Part shown: positions 61,216 to 64,000 of the stretch, in pieces
Numbering within the stretch: position 1 is the stretch's first letter
Layout: the number at the start of each line of letters is the position of its first letter
Translations under genes and position numbers: made by a program
Source: Sunxiuqinia sp965372405
GTDB lineage: Bacteria; Bacteroidota; Bacteroidia; Bacteroidales; Prolixibacteraceae
Length of the DNA stretch: 64,000 bases
Reading direction: 5' to 3'
Assembly: GCA_965372405.1 (NCBI GenBank)
Contig: CBDVCE010000014.1
Location: 11,131 to 75,130, forward strand
The notes under the pieces: model-generated
What the model was told of the DNA's origin: nothing
Databases searched by the model: none
The model's input: only the letters and a program-made list of their open reading frames with translations

Positions 61216-61476
61216 ATGGTACATTTTAATATAATTCTATTTATAGCGAACTTTTTTCGCACGTTGTTGATAATACTGGTCATTTATTATTTGATCAAGT
61301 TTATTAGGAAGGTAATTCTACCTATGATTTATCCTCCTCAACAACAGCGGCCTGGTAATTTTCAGCAGCAGAATAACCGGAAACAAGGAGATATTACAGT
61401 TGAAAAAAACAAGGACAATGGTTCCCGAACCTCGAAAGATGACGGTGAATATGTCGATTTTGAAGAAGTAGATTAA
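61216..61476 (+). CDS. DUF4834 family small membrane protein
   Basis: The 86-residue protein has one N-terminal membrane helix (about 8-32) preceding a basic segment, a polar glutamine/asparagine-rich middle and an acidic end GEYVDFEEVD. That end motif with the single helix is what I associate with DUF4834, a Bacteroidota-specific family of unknown function. It is 31 bp upstream of the glycyl-tRNA synthetase gene and probably cotranscribed. Confidence 0.75.
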   Translation: MVHFNIILFIANFFRTLLIILVIYYLIKFIRKVILPMIYPPQQQRPGNFQQQNNRKQGDITVEKNKDNGSRTSKDDGEYVDFEEVD

Positions 61477-61507
61477 ATTCAAAAAGAAGAAATAAATTCA
61501 AAAAATT

Positions 61508-63061
61508 ATGGCGCAGGAAGATGTTTTTAAGAAACTGATTGCCCACTGCAAAGAGTATGGGTTTGTGTTTCAATCAAGTGAAATCTATGATGGACTGGGC
61601 GCAGTATACGATTACGGGCAGAATGGTGTAGAGCTAAAAAATAATATCAAAAAATATTGGTGGGACAGTATGGTGTTATTGCACGAGAATGTTGTTGGGC
61701 TTGACTCAGCTATTTTTATGCACCCAACTATTTGGAAAGCTTCGGGCCATGTTGATGCATTTAGTGATCCTTTAATTGATAATAAAGATTCGAAAAAGAG
61801 ATATCGTGCTGATGTTTTAGTAGAAGATCAGTTGGCAAAGTTTGAGGAAAAAATGAATAAGGAGGTTGCCAAAGCAAAAAAACGTTTTGGTGATGCTTTT
61901 GATGAAACACAGTTTCGTGAAACCAATCCTAGAGTGTTGGCTAACAAAAAGAAATGGGATGATTTGCATACGCGATTTGCAAAGGCACTGAATGATAGCG
62001 ATCTGGGTGAATTGAAGCAGATTATTATTGATCAGGAGATTGCTTGTCCGGTAAGTGGAAGCCGTAATTGGACTGACGTTCGTCAGTTTAATTTGATGTT
62101 TTCAACGGAAATGGGTTCTACTGCTGATGGAGCATCTAAAGTTTATTTGCGCCCGGAAACAGCTCAGGGTATTTTTGTGAATTACCTGAATGTGCAGAAA
62201 ACCGGTCGAATGAAAATTCCTTTTGGTATTGCACAGATTGGTAAAGCATTCCGTAATGAGATTGTAGCCCGTCAATTTGTTTTTCGTATGCGTGAGTTTG
62301 AACAAATGGAGATGCAATTTTTTGTACGTCCTGGTTCAGAGTTAGATTGGTTTGAAAAATGGAAAGAAACCAGAATGAAGTGGCATAAAGCACTTGGCTT
62401 TGGCGATGAAAATTATCGTTTTCATGAGCATGAAAAATTGGCTCATTACGCAAACGCTGCTGTTGATGTTGAATTTAAATTCCCATTTGGTTTTAAAGAG
62501 GTTGAAGGGATTCACTCTCGTACTGATTTTGATTTGTCGCAACACCAGAAATATTCTGGAAAGAAAATTCAATATTTTGATCCAGAATTGGGTGAGTCAT
62601 ATGTACCCTATGTTGTTGAAACATCAATTGGTGTTGATAGAATGTTCTTGCAGGTGATGTCTGCTTCATATTGTGAGGAAGAAGTTGAATCGGCGAGTGG
62701 AAAGAAAGATACCCGTGTGGTATTGAAATTACCTGCTGCTTTGGCACCGATTAAATTAGCAGTTATGCCGTTGGTGAAGAAAGATGGTCTTCCCGATAAA
62801 GCACGTGCAATTATTGATGATTTGAAGTTTGATTTTAATTGTCAATATGACGAGAAAGATTCTATTGGTAAACGTTATCGCCGTCAGGATGCTATTGGAA
62901 CTCCTTTCTGTGTGACTGTTGACCACCAAGCTCTGGAAGATCAAACAGTGACCATCCGTTTCCGTGATACGATGAAACAGGATAGGGTTGCCATTAATGA
63001 TTTGAAAGGAATTATTTTAGAGCAAATCAACGTAAAAGCTCTTTTTGAGAATTTGAAATAA
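61508..63061 (+). CDS. glyQS: Glycine-tRNA ligase, single-chain type
   Basis: The 517-residue enzyme charges tRNA-Gly and is the dimeric, eukaryote/archaeal-like single-chain form, not the alpha2-beta2 type of E. coli. It has the family start FQSSEIYDGLGAVYDYGQNGVELKNNIKKYWW, motif 2 (FRNEIVARQFVFRMREFEQMEMQFFV), motif 3 (PYVVETSIGVDRM) and a C-terminal anticodon-binding domain (APIKLAVMPLVKKDGLPDKARAI). A terminator follows 25 bp after its stop. Confidence 0.97.
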   Translation: MAQEDVFKKLIAHCKEYGFVFQSSEIYDGLGAVYDYGQNGVELKNNIKKYWWDSMVLLHENVVGLDSAIFMHPTIWKASGHVDAFSDPLIDNKDSKKRYRADVLVEDQLAKFEEKMNKEVAKAKKRFGDAFDETQFRETNPRVLANKKKWDDLHTRFAKALNDSDLGELKQIIIDQEIACPVSGSRNWTDVRQFNLMFSTEMGSTADGASKVYLRPETAQGIFVNYLNVQKTGRMKIPFGIAQIGKAFRNEIVARQFVFRMREFEQMEMQFFVRPGSELDWFEKWKETRMKWHKALGFGDENYRFHEHEKLAHYANAAVDVEFKFPFGFKEVEGIHSRTDFDLSQHQKYSGKKIQYFDPELGESYVPYVVETSIGVDRMFLQVMSASYCEEEVESASGKKDTRVVLKLPAALAPIKLAVMPLVKKDGLPDKARAIIDDLKFDFNCQYDEKDSIGKRYRRQDAIGTPFCVTVDHQALEDQTVTIRFRDTMKQDRVAINDLKGIILEQINVKALFENLK

Positions 63062-63085
63062 TATAATCTTAGATATATTTTAATG

Positions 63086-63114
63086 AAAGCTGTTCCTATG
63101 GAGCAGCTTTTTTT
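63086..63114 (+). terminator. Terminator of glyQS
   Basis: AGCTGTTCC (63088-63096) pairs with GGAGCAGCT (63100-63108) with one wobble around a three-base loop, and seven T residues follow from 63108. Confidence 0.85.
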
Positions 63115-63139
63115 GTTTCAATATTTCTGACTTTGAATT

Positions 63140-63797
63140 TTAATAAACTTTTGGCACGTATGTCATCTCATCTAAAGGTGGTCTGACATAACCCTTATTT
63201 TCATTTCGGGCTGGCAATTCAATAGGAGATGGTGTTAAATCTTCAAAAGGAACCATTGAAATCAAGTGGCTTATACAATTCAACCTTGCTCTTTTTTTAT
63301 CATCAGCTTCAACAACATACCAAGGACTAACTTTCGTATCTGTGTAAGCGAACATCTCATCTTTTGCTTTTGAATATTCAACAAAATATTCTCTCGATTT
63401 CAAATCCATATCACTTAGTTTCCATCGTTTTGTTGGATCGTTTATCCGATCTTGGAAGCGTTTCTCCAGCTCTATTGTACCAGCTTCGGTCAAATAATAC
63501 CATTTGTCCGGCAGCAGGTAAATGAGGCACATAACGTTGAAAGTACCACTGTGTTTTTTCTTTTTCAGTTGGTGTTCCCAATGCAACAACACTGCAAATA
63601 CGAGGATTTAAAGATTGAATAATTCGTTTTATCGTTCCTCCTTTTCCTGCAGCATCACGCCCTTCAAAAAGTACAACTACTTTTAATCCTTTAAATTTTA
63701 TCCATTCCTGAAGTTTGACCAATTCTATCTGGAGTTTCTCAAGCTCATTTTCATAAACTTTTTTTGATAGTTTGGGTTCTGTATTCGTCTTTTCCAT
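63140..63797 (-). pseudogene. ppk2: Polyphosphate kinase 2 gene with internal frame-shifting deletion
   Basis: The first frame (63797 down to 63411) starts a normal PPK2: WIKFKGLKVVVLFEGRDAAGKGGTIKR (Walker A) and MVLFDRSWYNRAG (Walker B). It then continues in the wrong frame and stops. The other frame carries the C-terminal half, from ELEKRFQDRINDPTKRWKLSDMDL and SKAKDEMFAYTDTKVSPWYVVEADDKKRARLNCISHL to the stop at 63140. Compared with the family, about 45 residues between NRAG and EKRFQ (VERVMGF... to ...SxEEQ) are gone. The two halves meet at AGAGCTGGAG (63473-63464), which fits both sides and suggests a deletion between short repeats. PPK2 makes nucleoside phosphates from polyphosphate; the product here should be inactive. 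An assembly error is possible but less likely. Confidence 0.88.
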
Positions 63798-63963
63798 AAA
63801 TCAGAAGTTTTGATATAATAGCTGTTTTGAGCCAAATAAATTTAGAAAAATAACTTGGGGTTTTAAAATTAGCTTGAGTTTTATTGAATGTTTGTCTTAT
63901 TCAACTTTTGTAATCGAAAATAAATTGCAACATTAGTTGGTATTGAATTTAATCAAGAGAATT

Positions 63964-63984
63964 CCTCGAGGCTCTGCCTCGGGG
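63964..63984. repeat. GC-rich hairpin near the right edge
   Basis: CCTCGAGGC (63964-63972) pairs with GCCTCGGGG (63976-63984) around a three-base loop with one wobble. Its GC content stands out from the AT-rich surroundings, and no gene end is adjacent. It may be a member of a second palindromic repeat family. Confidence 0.5.
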
Positions 63985-64000
63985 TATAGAGGAAAGTTTG

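Noticed and set aside
63140..63592. The C-terminal half of ppk2 as an independent 150-residue gene
   Set aside because: Its first 45 residues are out-of-frame translation of the kinase N-terminal half; only the rest is kinase-like. It is part of the broken gene.
1..64000. Prophage, integrative element, CRISPR-Cas, toxin-antitoxin or defence cluster
   Set aside because: No integrase, terminase, transposase, Cas or restriction genes are present, and no tRNA or attachment-site duplication was seen. The window is core chromosome.

Overview
The window is a low-GC chromosomal segment from a member of the Bacteroidota, most likely the Marinilabiliales/Prolixibacteraceae side of the phylum (family level is inference). 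The grounds are: promoters of the TTTG-N20-TAnnTTTG type, a type III glutamine synthetase, type IX secretion (T9SS) genes including a 2507-residue SprA, a surface protein with a T9SS sorting domain, the long Bacteroidota form of IspG, a DUF4834 gene, and an ATP synthase operon led by a bactofilin and lacking atpD/atpC. Almost all of it is core genome. There is no prophage, CRISPR array, intact insertion sequence, tRNA or rRNA.

Layout. 1-9 kb: the edge of a collagen-like lipoprotein gene, a gene-poor stretch with inverted repeats, a degenerate FKBP, a TldE/TldD pair in which only TldD carries a Tat signal, glnN, and a PorE-like OmpA lipoprotein. 9-21 kb: comF and tonB on the minus strand, then a plus-strand pdxA-ruvA-sprA operon and a U32-family gene. 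21-29 kb: a 914-residue membrane-anchored protein of unknown function and a 1.5-kilo-residue secreted protein with DUF11-like domains, three cysteine-rich repeats and a T9SS C-terminal domain. 29-44 kb: recX, dnaE, trxA, mtnN, a HAD phosphatase, two bacterial PH-domain membrane proteins, ispG, gldA coupled to a glycosyltransferase, then metK behind a SAM-II riboswitch, and an outer-membrane porin. 44-53 kb: a sulfatase lipoprotein and the bactofilin-atpZ-(small membrane protein)-atpBEFHAG operon. 53-64 kb: fabH-maoC, yceD-rpmF, an orphan histidine kinase, dxs, a PHP phosphatase, pyrH, frr, a DUF4834 gene, glycyl-tRNA synthetase and a polyphosphate kinase 2 gene broken by an internal deletion.

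How the genes connect. PorE, SprA and a CTD-bearing cargo within 22 kb form a partial T9SS neighbourhood, and gldA adds a gliding-related ABC ATPase. Dxs and IspG belong to the MEP isoprenoid pathway, and PdxA draws on DXP from Dxs for vitamin B6. MetK and MtnN make S-adenosylmethionine and clear its by-products. Most of the window is ordinary. The features most worth a second look are the SAM-II riboswitch, a dispersed double-hairpin repeat present in two inverted copies, the cysteine-rich repeats, the Tat-exported TldD, and the microhomology deletion in ppk2. I did not find a convincing new multi-gene system.
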